NCBI GenBank assembly: GCA_903924075.1
Contig: CAIYAG010000241.1
Location: 1 to 53,174, forward strand
Direction of reading: 5' to 3'
Length of the DNA: 53,174 nucleotides
Source: an uncultured Bacteroidota bacterium
GTDB lineage: Bacteria; Bacteroidota; Bacteroidia; Chitinophagales; Chitinophagaceae
Position numbers and translations under genes: made by a program. The notes beneath the pieces were generated by a model. The model ran no database searches. It saw only the letters and a program-made list of their open reading frames with translations, and was not told where the DNA came from. The stretch's first letter is position 1. Each line of letters begins with the position of its first letter. Shown here piece after piece: positions 16,880-25,915 of this stretch.

Positions 16880-18115
16880 ATGGCAAACATTCAACCCTTC
16901 AAAGCATTAAGACCTCAGGCTCAATTAGCGAAATTGGTTGCTAGCCGTCCGTACGATGTATTAAGTAGTGCAGAAGCAAAAATTGAAGCGCAGGGTAACC
17001 CCGCATCATTTTTACATATTACAAAAAGTGAGATCGATTTGCCAGAAACGGTTGATGTACACGCTCAGGAGGTTTATGATCAAGCTAAAGAAAATCTTGT
17101 GGCCTCCATACATCGCGATACTTTATTTCGTGAATCAAAAGAGTGCTACTATATCTATCAATTGATCATGAATGGTCGCAGTCAGACTGGCCTCGTATGC
17201 GTAAGCAGCGTAGATGATTACGAAAACGATATCATCAAAAAACATGAGTTCACCAGACCTGAAAAAGAACTAGATCGTATCAATCATATCAAAACCTCTG
17301 GTGCGCAAACCGGAAATGTATTTCTGGCATACCGTAACAACCAGGAAATTGATGCGATCATTGAAAAATACAAAACAACAAAATCTCCAGGATACGATTT
17401 TACTGCCGATGATGGTATCCAACACACCATCTGGATCATTAGTGATGGTAATACCTGCAAGAAAATAACTGGCATATTTGCTGAGCAAATCCCATGCACC
17501 TATATTGCAGACGGGCACCATCGCGCAGCTTCTGCTTCTAAAGTTCGATTAGCCCTTGGAAATAATGCAACAGAAGGATCTAATTATTTTTTGACCACAC
17601 TCTTCCCTGCTAACGATCTTCATATCATGGATTATAACCGTGTAGTAAAAGATCTGAATGGGTTGAACAATACTGCATTCTTGAAAGCCTTAGAAACCAA
17701 ATTCACAGTTAGTGCTGAAGGTAATAATGCTTTTAAACCCGCTAATCTACACGAGATTGGTTTATACCTTGATCATCATTGGTACAAATTGGTTGCAAAG
17801 GATGGCACCTATACAAACGACCCAATCGGTGTCTTAGATGTAACCATTTTACAAGACAATGTACTATCTGAGCTTCTCAATATCAATGACCCTCGCACCG
17901 ATACAAGAGTTGATTTTGTTGGTGGTATCAGGGGTTTAGGTGAATTGGAAAAAAGAGTTGATAGTGGCGAAATGGCTGCAGCATTCAGCATCTTTCCTGT
18001 TTCGATGAACCAATTATTTGATATTGCCGATAGCGGAAAAGTAATGCCTCCAAAAAGTACCTGGTTTGAACCCAAGCTGAGAGATGGCTTGCTTACACAC
18101 TTGATTTACGAATAG
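16880..18115 (+). CDS. DUF1015 family protein
   Basis: A 411-residue cytosolic protein of the DUF1015 family (sometimes annotated as a SpoOJ/ParA-like or 'HTH' protein without support). Family signatures are the opening IQPFKALRP with RPYDVLSSAEA (about residues 4-35), and the strongly conserved CTYIADGHHRAASASKVRL near residue 205, which looks like an active-site or ligand-binding loop. Its biochemical role is unknown to me. It is frequently next to serC/serA in Bacteroidota, which suggests a link to serine or one-carbon metabolism. It is co-directional with serC across 34 nt, and a good terminator follows. Confidence 0.9.
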   Translation: MANIQPFKALRPQAQLAKLVASRPYDVLSSAEAKIEAQGNPASFLHITKSEIDLPETVDVHAQEVYDQAKENLVASIHRDTLFRESKECYYIYQLIMNGRSQTGLVCVSSVDDYENDIIKKHEFTRPEKELDRINHIKTSGAQTGNVFLAYRNNQEIDAIIEKYKTTKSPGYDFTADDGIQHTIWIISDGNTCKKITGIFAEQIPCTYIADGHHRAASASKVRLALGNNATEGSNYFLTTLFPANDLHIMDYNRVVKDLNGLNNTAFLKALETKFTVSAEGNNAFKPANLHEIGLYLDHHWYKLVAKDGTYTNDPIGVLDVTILQDNVLSELLNINDPRTDTRVDFVGGIRGLGELEKRVDSGEMAAAFSIFPVSMNQLFDIADSGKVMPPKSTWFEPKLRDGLLTHLIYE

Positions 18116-18137
18116 TTTTGTATAATATTCAAAAAAG

Positions 18138-18171
18138 AAGCCGGTCTCGTTTTTGAGGTCGGCTTTTTTTT
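18138..18171 (+). terminator. Intrinsic terminator of serC-DUF1015
   Basis: AAGCCGGTCTC (18138-18148) and GAGGTCGGCTT (18155-18165) form an 11-bp stem with two wobble pairs around a 6-nt loop, followed by eight T. It lies just past the DUF1015 stop codon. Confidence 0.88.
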
Positions 18172-18273
18172 GTACTCCCTTTTACTTAATTTGATATCAA
18201 TTAATTGGTTGCATTCGGAAGATTGTTACCAGAATTTTAAATTATTCTCTAGATTTACCCTAACGATTGTGAT

Positions 18274-20058
18274 ATGACTAATAAAAGATTGTTCGATTGC
18301 CTCGACTACCAGTTGCAGCATTTTCCTAAACAAGATATGCTCGCTGCAAAAGAAAATGGTGAATGGGTTAAGTATAGTACCGAAGCAGTTGCAAAAATTG
18401 CCTTAGAATTTAGTGCGGGTTTGTTAGAATTGGGGATAAGTGGAAATGATCTTACGCCAGAAGGAAGTGATAAAATTGCGATCCTTAGTAATAATCGCCC
18501 TGAATGGGTATTCACTGATTTTGCAGCGCAACAAATTGGAGCGATCCTGATTCCAATTTATCCAACTACGAATCCTTTAGAACTTGAATTCATTTTGAAT
18601 GATACTGCTACAAAATATGTTTTTGTAAGTAGTAAAGACCTTTATGATAAAGTAAAAGATGTTAGTGCAAAAGTTCCATCCGTCATTAATATTTATAGCT
18701 TCGATAAAATTGAAGGGGTGCCTCATTGGTCTGAAGTAACAAAACTTGCAACCGAAAATTCTATTGCAAAAGTTCGTGAATTAAAAACACAGATCCCAGA
18801 CTCGCATCTTGCAACTATTATCTATACCTCTGGCACCACAGGAACACCAAAAGGCGTCATGCTAATGCATAGTAATATTTATAGCAATGTGCTGTATTCA
18901 AAAAAGAGTTTCCCTTTCGAAGACGCGCCAGATACAAAAGTGCTGAGCTTTTTGCCCCTGAATCACATTTTCGAAAAAATGTGTACCTATATTTATTTAT
19001 ATAGCGGTATTAGTATCTACTATGCAGAAAGTCTTGAAACCATTGGAGATAATTTAAAAGAAGTTAAACCAAATGGCTTTACTACAGTTCCCCGTTTATT
19101 AGAAAAGGTTTTCGAAAAGATCATGCTCGCGGGTTCACACCTAACCGGTTTTAAACGTAAATTGTTTTTTTGGGCTGTAGATCTTGCAGAAAAATATGAC
19201 AACATAAAATCTGGCGGCCCTTGGTATAATCTGCAATTGACAATTGCCAATAAACTCATCTTCCAAAGATGGCGTGAAGCACTTGGTGGTAATGTTTCTT
19301 TTATTATTACTGGTGGTGCTGCTTGTCAGGTTAAACTCTTGCGCATTTTTAATGCAGCAAAAATTCCGGTATACGAAGGATACGGACCAACTGAAAACAG
19401 TCCGGTGATCAGTGTAAATAGGGCACAAGTAGGCGGTCAGAAATTTGGCACTGTTGGTCCGCCGATCGATGGCATACAAGTTCGTCTTGCAGAAGATGGA
19501 GAAATTCAAGTTGCAGGAACATGTGTGATGGCTGGTTATTATAAGCGCCCCGATCTAACTGCAGAAACAGTAATTGATGGGTGGTTATTGACTGGCGATA
19601 TTGGTGTTTTTGAAGATGGTAAATTCTTAAAGATCATTGATCGAAAAAAAGAACTTTTTAAAACTAGTGGCGGAAAATATGTGGCTCCTCAGCCGATTGA
19701 AAATAAATTAATGGAGAGCCCATTTGTAGAACAAATCATGATTGTTGGTTCTGAAAGGAAATTTGTTGGTGCCTTGATCATACCTTCAGTGCCAACACTG
19801 AAAGAATGGATGCGAGAAAAAGGAATAGCGTTTACAACCATTGAAGACGCCCTGCACAATCCTAAAGTATTAGAATTATACCGTCAATTAGTAGATAGCT
19901 TTAATGAATTTTTCAACCACGTTGAGCAAATCAAAAAATTTGAATTGCTGCCAAGAGAATGGAGCGTAGATACTGGCGAACTCAGTCCGAAAATGAATTT
20001 GAAGCGAAAAGTAATTATGGAAAAATATAAAGATGCAGTTGAAAGAATTTATAATTAA
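18274..20058 (+). CDS. Long-chain fatty acid-CoA ligase (AMP-forming)
   Basis: A 594-residue ANL-superfamily adenylating enzyme that activates fatty acids to acyl-CoA through an acyl-AMP. The AMP-binding P-loop IIYTSGTTGTPKGVM lies near residues 178-192, YEGYGPTENSPVIS near 367-380, the TGDIG motif near 434-438, and the hinge DRKKELFKTSGGKYVAPQPIE near 450-470, with a C-terminal lysine-containing domain. It resembles FadD15/FAA1-type ligases, acting at the cytoplasmic membrane face in fatty acid uptake or recycling. It is a single gene after a terminator. It converges on a receiver-domain gene with only 4 nt between them. Confidence 0.93.
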   Translation: MTNKRLFDCLDYQLQHFPKQDMLAAKENGEWVKYSTEAVAKIALEFSAGLLELGISGNDLTPEGSDKIAILSNNRPEWVFTDFAAQQIGAILIPIYPTTNPLELEFILNDTATKYVFVSSKDLYDKVKDVSAKVPSVINIYSFDKIEGVPHWSEVTKLATENSIAKVRELKTQIPDSHLATIIYTSGTTGTPKGVMLMHSNIYSNVLYSKKSFPFEDAPDTKVLSFLPLNHIFEKMCTYIYLYSGISIYYAESLETIGDNLKEVKPNGFTTVPRLLEKVFEKIMLAGSHLTGFKRKLFFWAVDLAEKYDNIKSGGPWYNLQLTIANKLIFQRWREALGGNVSFIITGGAACQVKLLRIFNAAKIPVYEGYGPTENSPVISVNRAQVGGQKFGTVGPPIDGIQVRLAEDGEIQVAGTCVMAGYYKRPDLTAETVIDGWLLTGDIGVFEDGKFLKIIDRKKELFKTSGGKYVAPQPIENKLMESPFVEQIMIVGSERKFVGALIIPSVPTLKEWMREKGIAFTTIEDALHNPKVLELYRQLVDSFNEFFNHVEQIKKFELLPREWSVDTGELSPKMNLKRKVIMEKYKDAVERIYN

Positions 20059-20062
20059 ACAA

Positions 20063-20491
20063 TTATGCGGCCATTTCTTTAAGAGGGAAGTTCTTGGTTT
20101 TTAAATTGTTCAATACATCTTCATTAATTGGTGTATCGATTATTTCAACAACCATTGGAAACTTTCTTAACATTTGCTTTTCTTTCATTTCTACAGAAGC
20201 TGACATGATAGTAATTTTTAGATCAGGAAAATATCTACTGTATTTTTCTGAAAAGACTTCTAAGAATTCCCATCCATCCATATTTGGCATATGCAGGTCT
20301 AAAAACAAAAATTCTGGAGCCATAGAATTTGGATCTGGTTCATTATTGATTAAATCATCGAAGTATTGTATTGCTTCTAATCCATCATTAGCTTTAATGG
20401 TTTCATGAGCAAAATTTGCAGCTTTTATCATCATTTCAGCTATCATCAGTAAAAGCGCGTTGTCGTTGACTATCATTGTTTTGTTTAACAT
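20063..20491 (-). CDS. Stand-alone receiver-domain response regulator, degenerate active site
   Basis: A 142-residue CheY-like receiver with no output domain. The phosphoacceptor is Asp65 in FLFLDLHMPNMDGWEF, and the switch Ser is in IMSAS near residue 97. Two usual catalytic residues are changed: the acidic pair reads Val-Asn-Asp-Asn near residue 9 instead of Asp-Asp, and the conserved Lys before the late Pro is Thr120 (IIDTPIN). Phosphorylation chemistry may therefore be slow or lost. I chose the ATG at 20491 over a TTG two codons upstream. No histidine kinase is adjacent. Single-domain receivers like this often pass signals in phosphorelays or bind partner proteins. Confidence 0.85.
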   Translation of the reverse strand: MLNKTMIVNDNALLLMIAEMMIKAANFAHETIKANDGLEAIQYFDDLINNEPDPNSMAPEFLFLDLHMPNMDGWEFLEVFSEKYSRYFPDLKITIMSASVEMKEKQMLRKFPMVVEIIDTPINEDVLNNLKTKNFPLKEMAA

Positions 20492-20704
20492 AACCAAGCG
20501 TATTAAATTAGGGGTTGAATGCTTTGTTTCTTTGCCATCTTTCTAATGTAAAGCAACAGCATGTCCAAAACAGAATGTGTAGTTTTCAACTTGTAGTTTT
20601 TGTAGTACAACACCTACAACTAACAGCATAATTCAAAGAGCTTTTGGATCAACTTTACTAAATCGCTAAATCTTTCTATATTTAAACTAATACAAAAATT
20701 TATT

Positions 20705-22339
20705 ATGATAAAAAAAGGATCAAAGCAATTACTGTCAATTTGTTATGTGCTGGGTATATTACTACAACCAATACATAGCATTGCTCAGTCAACAAAAACA
20801 TACAATGCAGTTCAGATTGATGCTTTAAAATCAGAAGTATTACAATCGGTAAATAGTAAAGAGAAATCAGTTCAAGAAATGGTAGACATGGTTTTTAGTT
20901 TTGGAGAACTAGGTTTTCAAGAAATTGAAACTTCAAAATACCTGACCAGTATTCTTGAAAAAAATGGCTTTACGATTGAACGAGGAATCTCTGGAATTCC
21001 AACTGCCTGGATGGCAAAATGGGGCAATGGAAGTCCAGTAATTGCATTAGGAAGTGATATTGATTGTATCCCAAAAGCATCACAAAAACCTGGCGTTGCT
21101 TATAAAGATCCAATAGTGGAAGGTGCTCCTGGTCATGGTGAAGGACATAACTCCGGACAAGCAGTAATCATCTTCGCAGCCATCGCAGCAAAAGAAGCGA
21201 TGATCAAAAATAAAATTCCGGGAACACTTGTAATCTGGCCCGGTGTTGCTGAAGAATTAGTGGGAAGTAAAGCTTGGTATATCCGTGATGGTTATTTTAA
21301 AAATGTTGACGCCTGCATCTTCACACACGTGAGTGGTGATTTTGGATGTGATTATGGCGACAATGGTAATAATGGTTTGGTATCTGTTAAGTTTTCTTTT
21401 GATGGTGATGCAGCTCATGCTGCTGGTGCACCATGGAGGGGAAAGAGCGCTCTCGATGCGGTTGAGTTAATGGATGTGGGTTGGAATTTTAAAAGAGAAC
21501 ATTTAAAACCCACACAACGCTCACACTATGTAATTACAGATGGGGGCGACCAACCAAATGTGGTTCCTTCAAAAGCAAGTGTATGGTATTATTTTAGAGA
21601 AAGAACTTATGCCGATATTCAAAGTATGTATGATGCAGGAATCAAAATTGCAAATGGTGCTGCTATGATGACCGATACTAAAATGAAATATCAGATCTTG
21701 GGAACTGCATGGCCCGGGCATTTTAATAAAGCATTGGCAGAGGCCATGTATAGTAACATTAAAAAAGTTGGTTTCCCAGAATGGTCAGATGCTGATCAGC
21801 AAATGGCATTGGCAGTTCAAAAATTAGTAGAAGCTCCCAAAAAAGATAACTCAGGAAAAGAGATCAACGGTTTGAGAAAAACATTGGATACCCTAAAAGG
21901 TTCTGTTCCTTTTTCTTGGGGAGGTGGCTCTGATGATATCGCAGATATCTCGTGGAACTTACCCACAATTGTGTTAAGATATCCTGCAAATATTCCTGGA
22001 ACAAAAGGACATCATTGGGCCGACGCCATTGCCATGGCTACACCAATCGCACACAAAGGATCCTTAGCTGGCGCAAAAGCAACAGCAATAACGCTGATTG
22101 ATTTGTTCACCGATCCAAAGATCTTAGCAGATGCAAAAGATTATTTTAAAAATGTACAAACCAAAGACACAAAATATATCCCTTTCATCACAGCCAACGA
22201 CCCACCTGCCATTTATTTGAATCAGGAAACCATGAGTCAATACCGCGATAAAATGAAACCATTTTATTATGATCCTTCTAAGTACGGAACATATTTAGAA
22301 CAATTAGGAATTAAATATCCAACAGTAGAAAAGAAATAA
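20705..22339 (+). CDS. Exported M20-family amidohydrolase (AbgB-like)
   Basis: A 544-residue exported metallohydrolase. A Sec signal peptide spans about residues 1-28 (basic KKGSK start, hydrophobic core, cleavage after SIAQS). The mature part has the M20/AbgB pattern: GSDIDCIPKASQKPG near residue 117, GAPGHGEGHNSGQ near 140-152 with probable metal-binding histidines, a glutamate pair in GVAEELVGSKAWY near 182, and HAAGAPWRGKSALDAVELM in the lid domain. AbgB homologues cleave p-aminobenzoyl-glutamate or related amides, and this one probably hydrolyses an N-acylated amino acid or dipeptide in the periplasm. It has its own strong terminator and is divergent from the receiver gene. Confidence 0.88.
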   Translation: MIKKGSKQLLSICYVLGILLQPIHSIAQSTKTYNAVQIDALKSEVLQSVNSKEKSVQEMVDMVFSFGELGFQEIETSKYLTSILEKNGFTIERGISGIPTAWMAKWGNGSPVIALGSDIDCIPKASQKPGVAYKDPIVEGAPGHGEGHNSGQAVIIFAAIAAKEAMIKNKIPGTLVIWPGVAEELVGSKAWYIRDGYFKNVDACIFTHVSGDFGCDYGDNGNNGLVSVKFSFDGDAAHAAGAPWRGKSALDAVELMDVGWNFKREHLKPTQRSHYVITDGGDQPNVVPSKASVWYYFRERTYADIQSMYDAGIKIANGAAMMTDTKMKYQILGTAWPGHFNKALAEAMYSNIKKVGFPEWSDADQQMALAVQKLVEAPKKDNSGKEINGLRKTLDTLKGSVPFSWGGGSDDIADISWNLPTIVLRYPANIPGTKGHHWADAIAMATPIAHKGSLAGAKATAITLIDLFTDPKILADAKDYFKNVQTKDTKYIPFITANDPPAIYLNQETMSQYRDKMKPFYYDPSKYGTYLEQLGIKYPTVEKK

Positions 22340-22376
22340 AAAGAAAGCCTCTGAAAAATTCAGAGGCTTTCTTTTT
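22340..22376 (+). terminator. Intrinsic terminator of the M20 amidohydrolase gene
   Basis: A 16-bp perfect stem, AAAGAAAGCCTCTGAA (22340-22355) with TTCAGAGGCTTTCTTT (22359-22374), and a 3-nt loop. It begins right after the stop codon and ends in T. The A-rich left side could also let it act leftward. Confidence 0.9.
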
Positions 22377-22400
22377 ATTGTCTGATAGGCAAATGCCCTT

Positions 22401-22433
22401 CCATTTTTCACTTTTCACTTTTATCTTTTCACT
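22401..22433 (-). repeat. Pyrimidine-rich heptad repeat, copy 3
   Basis: Heptads of the TTCACTT type interrupted by TTTTATC. The 33 nt are identical to 40397-40429 in copy 4. It lies between convergent genes, 40 nt past the stop codon of the leftward amidohydrolase. Confidence 0.75.
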
Positions 22434-22473
22434 AAAATTTACCCACCCTGCCCCTCCCAGGAAGGGATTCTAA

Positions 22474-24066
22474 TTATTCTACCCCCGGCTGCTTCAACAC
22501 CCAACCTGTTTTCTTCTTCTCAGTATCAACGATCGCTTTCACATCTGCTAATAATTTTTTTGCATCATACACGATACCATCTTTGATGGTGTATTGCACC
22601 CCGCCTGTTCTTACTACTTTATTATCAGCATTTAATTCTATCGCACCTGTGCCATATAATACCTGTAAATTTTTTAAAGGATTTGCATTTACGATCGCAA
22701 TGTCTGCAAACTTACCAACTTCAATAGATCCGATTTCTTTTTCTGCTCCTAAGGCTTGTGCAGCATAAAGTGTAGCAGAGCGAATTACTTCTAGTGGATG
22801 GAAACCTGCTTCACGCAATAATTCTAGTTCTCTGATATAGCCGAAACCATATAGTTGATAAATAAATCCATTATCAGAACCAGCTGTTACTCTTCCTCCG
22901 CGGTTTTTATATTCGTTGATGAACGTCATCCATAAACGATAATTATTTTTCCATTCTACTTCCTGTTCAGTTCCCCAACTCTGCCAATAAGATCCATGCG
23001 ATTGTCTGCTGGGTTCATAGAATTTCCAAAGAGATGGTAATGTATAGGTCTCATGCCATTCAGCTCTTCTGGTTCTTTGCAGATCGCGATTGGCATCGTA
23101 AATATTAAATGTTGGATCGATTGTAAAATCTAATGCGATCAATTCGTTCATCACTTTATTCCAATGATCACTAAATGGTGCTGCTGCTTGCTTCCACAAT
23201 TTTCCCGCTTCCTCAAACCTGTTTTGCTCGTTATTATAATTATAATCTAAAGGGAATTGCTGTACTGTTTTGTTTTCGAATAATGCTTCAGGCAATCCAT
23301 ACCAATGTTCCATACTGGTCATACCTGCTCTAGCAGAATTCAATACATTCCATCTAGCCACATCAATTTGTGCATGGTGGCAACAAGATCTTAATCCTAA
23401 TTTTTTATTTTCTCTGATGGCAGCATCCATTACTTCTGGTGATGCGCCAAAAAATTTAATTCCATCAGCACCATTGTTTGCATTTTGATGAACCCATGCC
23501 CTCGCTTGGTCTGCAGTGGTAATAGGATTTTCACTACCCATCCCAAATGCGGTATAAGCAAAAATTCTAGGCGCAGTAATTTGATTGGCTGCGCTTTTTT
23601 TCTTTTGATCCAATACCCAATCTAATCCATTACCTGCTGATGGATCACGGATAGTAGTGATACCATGTGCCATCCACAATTTAAAAACATATTCTGCTGG
23701 AGTGCCCTGTTCAACACCGCCAATATGACCGTGCATATCTATCAAACCAGGCATTGCAAACATGCCTTCACAATTCATTTCTTTACCACCTGCTTTTAAT
23801 GCTGGTCTACGTGCGTCGTTGATTTTTATTCCCGGGCTTCCCAGTGAAGCGATCTGTACTATTTTATTTTTTTCAATTACAATATCTACCGGACCAAAAG
23901 CAGGAGCCCCTGTTCCATTGATCAGTGTAACGCCTCTAATAATTAATTGTGTATAAGGGCCATCGCCTTCTTTGCGTTCGGGAGCTTTAGCAATTTGCGC
24001 TTGAATAGATACACTGAAAATAATGGCAATAGAAAATACCATCACCCATTTGCTGATCATTCGCAT
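22474..24066 (-). CDS. Exported metal-dependent amidohydrolase (imidazolonepropionase-like)
   Basis: A 530-residue amidohydrolase-superfamily protein with a Sec signal peptide (hydrophobic residues 7-22, cleavage after SIQAQ). The metal site is visible as GLIDMHGHIGG near residue 111 (His-x-His) and a late GSDNGFIYQLYG Asp near residue 400; HHAQ in the middle supplies another histidine. The C-terminal EIGSIEVGKFADIAIVNANP segment is the typical small-beta-domain return. It is exported, so it probably acts on a peptide-like or cyclic amide in the periplasm; exact substrate unknown. The neighbouring M20 amidohydrolase is also exported but convergent, so they are not one operon. Confidence 0.9.
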   Translation of the reverse strand: MRMISKWVMVFSIAIIFSVSIQAQIAKAPERKEGDGPYTQLIIRGVTLINGTGAPAFGPVDIVIEKNKIVQIASLGSPGIKINDARRPALKAGGKEMNCEGMFAMPGLIDMHGHIGGVEQGTPAEYVFKLWMAHGITTIRDPSAGNGLDWVLDQKKKSAANQITAPRIFAYTAFGMGSENPITTADQARAWVHQNANNGADGIKFFGASPEVMDAAIRENKKLGLRSCCHHAQIDVARWNVLNSARAGMTSMEHWYGLPEALFENKTVQQFPLDYNYNNEQNRFEEAGKLWKQAAAPFSDHWNKVMNELIALDFTIDPTFNIYDANRDLQRTRRAEWHETYTLPSLWKFYEPSRQSHGSYWQSWGTEQEVEWKNNYRLWMTFINEYKNRGGRVTAGSDNGFIYQLYGFGYIRELELLREAGFHPLEVIRSATLYAAQALGAEKEIGSIEVGKFADIAIVNANPLKNLQVLYGTGAIELNADNKVVRTGGVQYTIKDGIVYDAKKLLADVKAIVDTEKKKTGWVLKQPGVE

Positions 24067-24122
24067 AGTTATTATTTAAAATGAAATATACAATTAAAAC
24101 AGATTCTTTCAATAGAGCAAGC

Positions 24123-25700
24123 CTACTCTATACCTTGGGCTGTTCTCGCCATCACTTTTTTCTGTGATTCTAAGAATTTTTTTCTGATAACTGTTTGTAC
24201 TGGTGTAGCAGAAATTTTGCTTTCTAGCCAAGAAATAATATCCAGATACATAAAGGCCCTTGTTTCAAATCGATCGTGCTCCAATTCTTTTAATTGAACC
24301 AACAATTTTTCAAATGCCGGTTTTAATTCTCTTGGGCTAAGTTTAAAGCTATGACGGATAAATGCAAACACAGCCACTTCTACCGTGCTCAGATTTTCCA
24401 TTTTATACATAAATCGATACACCGATTTCAGTAAGTATTCGAGTATATCATAATTACCCAATTCGTAATGTGCGATCAAATGCAATAGCCGCGCATAGCA
24501 TTGCAAATCTGTTCTAAGATCAACTTTCCAATTAATAATCTTATTTAAGAAATCAATACTCTTATCAAAATCTCCGCTGCCAAAATAGAGTGAGGCAATT
24601 TTATAATAGAATACCAAAATTCGATGTCTGTCTAAATACAATTCATATTCTTTCAACTTCTCTTCGATCAACGGAACATCTTGTAATCCTTCCGTAAAAC
24701 TGCCCTGCATAAAATGTTGGTTCAGCTTTGCAATTTGTATATAAACAAATACCTGAATTAAATTATTATGGTTCTGTTGTACAATTGATGTTTGAGAAAA
24801 TCTTTCAAAACAATGGATGGTTTCCTGAAATTTCTGATAATTCCCCAAATCAAAATGCGCACTCATTAAATTATGCAGCCCCTTGATATAATGCGCGGTT
24901 TCAACATCAATCATTTTGGGTTCGTTGTGAAATAAGTCAACCCATTTCTGACAATACCGATAATACATAATTAGGTCCTGCACAATAAATGCATACCAGC
25001 ATTTACATTGGTACCGGTACAATCGTTCATAAAAACCTTTGCAATCTTTAGAAGCTTCAATTACCCCATTATTATATAAAAGATCCAACGATTCCGTATC
25101 CTTACTATTCCTTGCCAGACCATTTTTAATATACCAGCTATACAATTGGAGCGACAAATTTGAAAGCATCCCAATCATGTTTAACCGGTTGTTGGTTTCA
25201 TCCACTTCGGCAGCCAATCTTTCTGCCCTGTCTTGCATACTTCGCGTAATGTGCAATCCCTCAATATTTTTCTCCAAAAACAGGGCTTGCAAGGTATAAG
25301 TAACCTGATTGTTGGCTTTTGAAAGCTCTTTGATCTTTTCCAAGACCTTCAAACTTTGGTGGTAGAGACCTTTGTTATAGAGGATCCGGGCAAAATCGAG
25401 CTGCTCGTGAATTTGAATATCGATATTGCTTTCCTGCTTCAACAGCCTCAAACTATTCAATAATTCCCTGTATAAATGTGCTTTTAAGTTCGATAATTGC
25501 TGTTTTTGGAGGGAAGGGTTCTTTTTGAGCAGTAAATCCTCATCATATTCCTCCATTTTCTCCAAAGCGTCGAAGAGTTGGATGATCTTAAGGTCGCTTG
25601 AACCCGAATTTCGCTTCACAAAAAGCTTAAAATTCCGCTTTTCAGACCTTTCGAGCGACTGAATCAACAAAAACAAAGCATCTATAGAGCGGTTAGGCAT
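24123..25700 (-). CDS. Large helical protein of unknown function
   Basis: I do not recognise a named family. The 525-residue protein has no signal peptide or membrane segment and looks almost entirely alpha-helical. It is rich in Leu, Tyr, Lys and Glu, with repeating patterns such as ARILYNKGLYHQSLKVLEKI (about 115-135), YNKGLYHQ and YFGSGDFDKSIDFLNKII, which suggest TPR-like helical hairpins. An N-terminal segment (LIQSLERSEKRNFKLFVKR, residues about 12-30) is strongly basic and conserved-looking. Cytosolic scaffold or regulator is plausible but unproven. It starts at ATG 25700 and is divergent from leuA across a 215-nt gap. Confidence 0.75.
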   Translation of the reverse strand: MPNRSIDALFLLIQSLERSEKRNFKLFVKRNSGSSDLKIIQLFDALEKMEEYDEDLLLKKNPSLQKQQLSNLKAHLYRELLNSLRLLKQESNIDIQIHEQLDFARILYNKGLYHQSLKVLEKIKELSKANNQVTYTLQALFLEKNIEGLHITRSMQDRAERLAAEVDETNNRLNMIGMLSNLSLQLYSWYIKNGLARNSKDTESLDLLYNNGVIEASKDCKGFYERLYRYQCKCWYAFIVQDLIMYYRYCQKWVDLFHNEPKMIDVETAHYIKGLHNLMSAHFDLGNYQKFQETIHCFERFSQTSIVQQNHNNLIQVFVYIQIAKLNQHFMQGSFTEGLQDVPLIEEKLKEYELYLDRHRILVFYYKIASLYFGSGDFDKSIDFLNKIINWKVDLRTDLQCYARLLHLIAHYELGNYDILEYLLKSVYRFMYKMENLSTVEVAVFAFIRHSFKLSPRELKPAFEKLLVQLKELEHDRFETRAFMYLDIISWLESKISATPVQTVIRKKFLESQKKVMARTAQGIE

Positions 25701-25915
25701 CGTAATTTTTTTAAGCTAAAATCCAATAACAGTAAGGCTTTTATCAAATATAAGACAATTTGAGCACTGTAAAACCTCATCAATTTTGATCAATATAGCC
25801 CATTGTTATCTTCTATATTCGAAGATGGCAGGATGGCTAGTTGTTAGATCAGTCATGGAATAACAAATGTAGCGCCTGCTTTCTTATCTCAACAAGTGAT
25901 TAAAAAAGCTAATAC

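Noticed and set aside
25833-25873. Short frame upstream of leuA (Met-Ala-Gly-Trp-Leu-Val-Val-...) as a leu leader peptide
   Set aside because: Only one Leu and three Val in 12 codons, no Leu run and no terminator before leuA.
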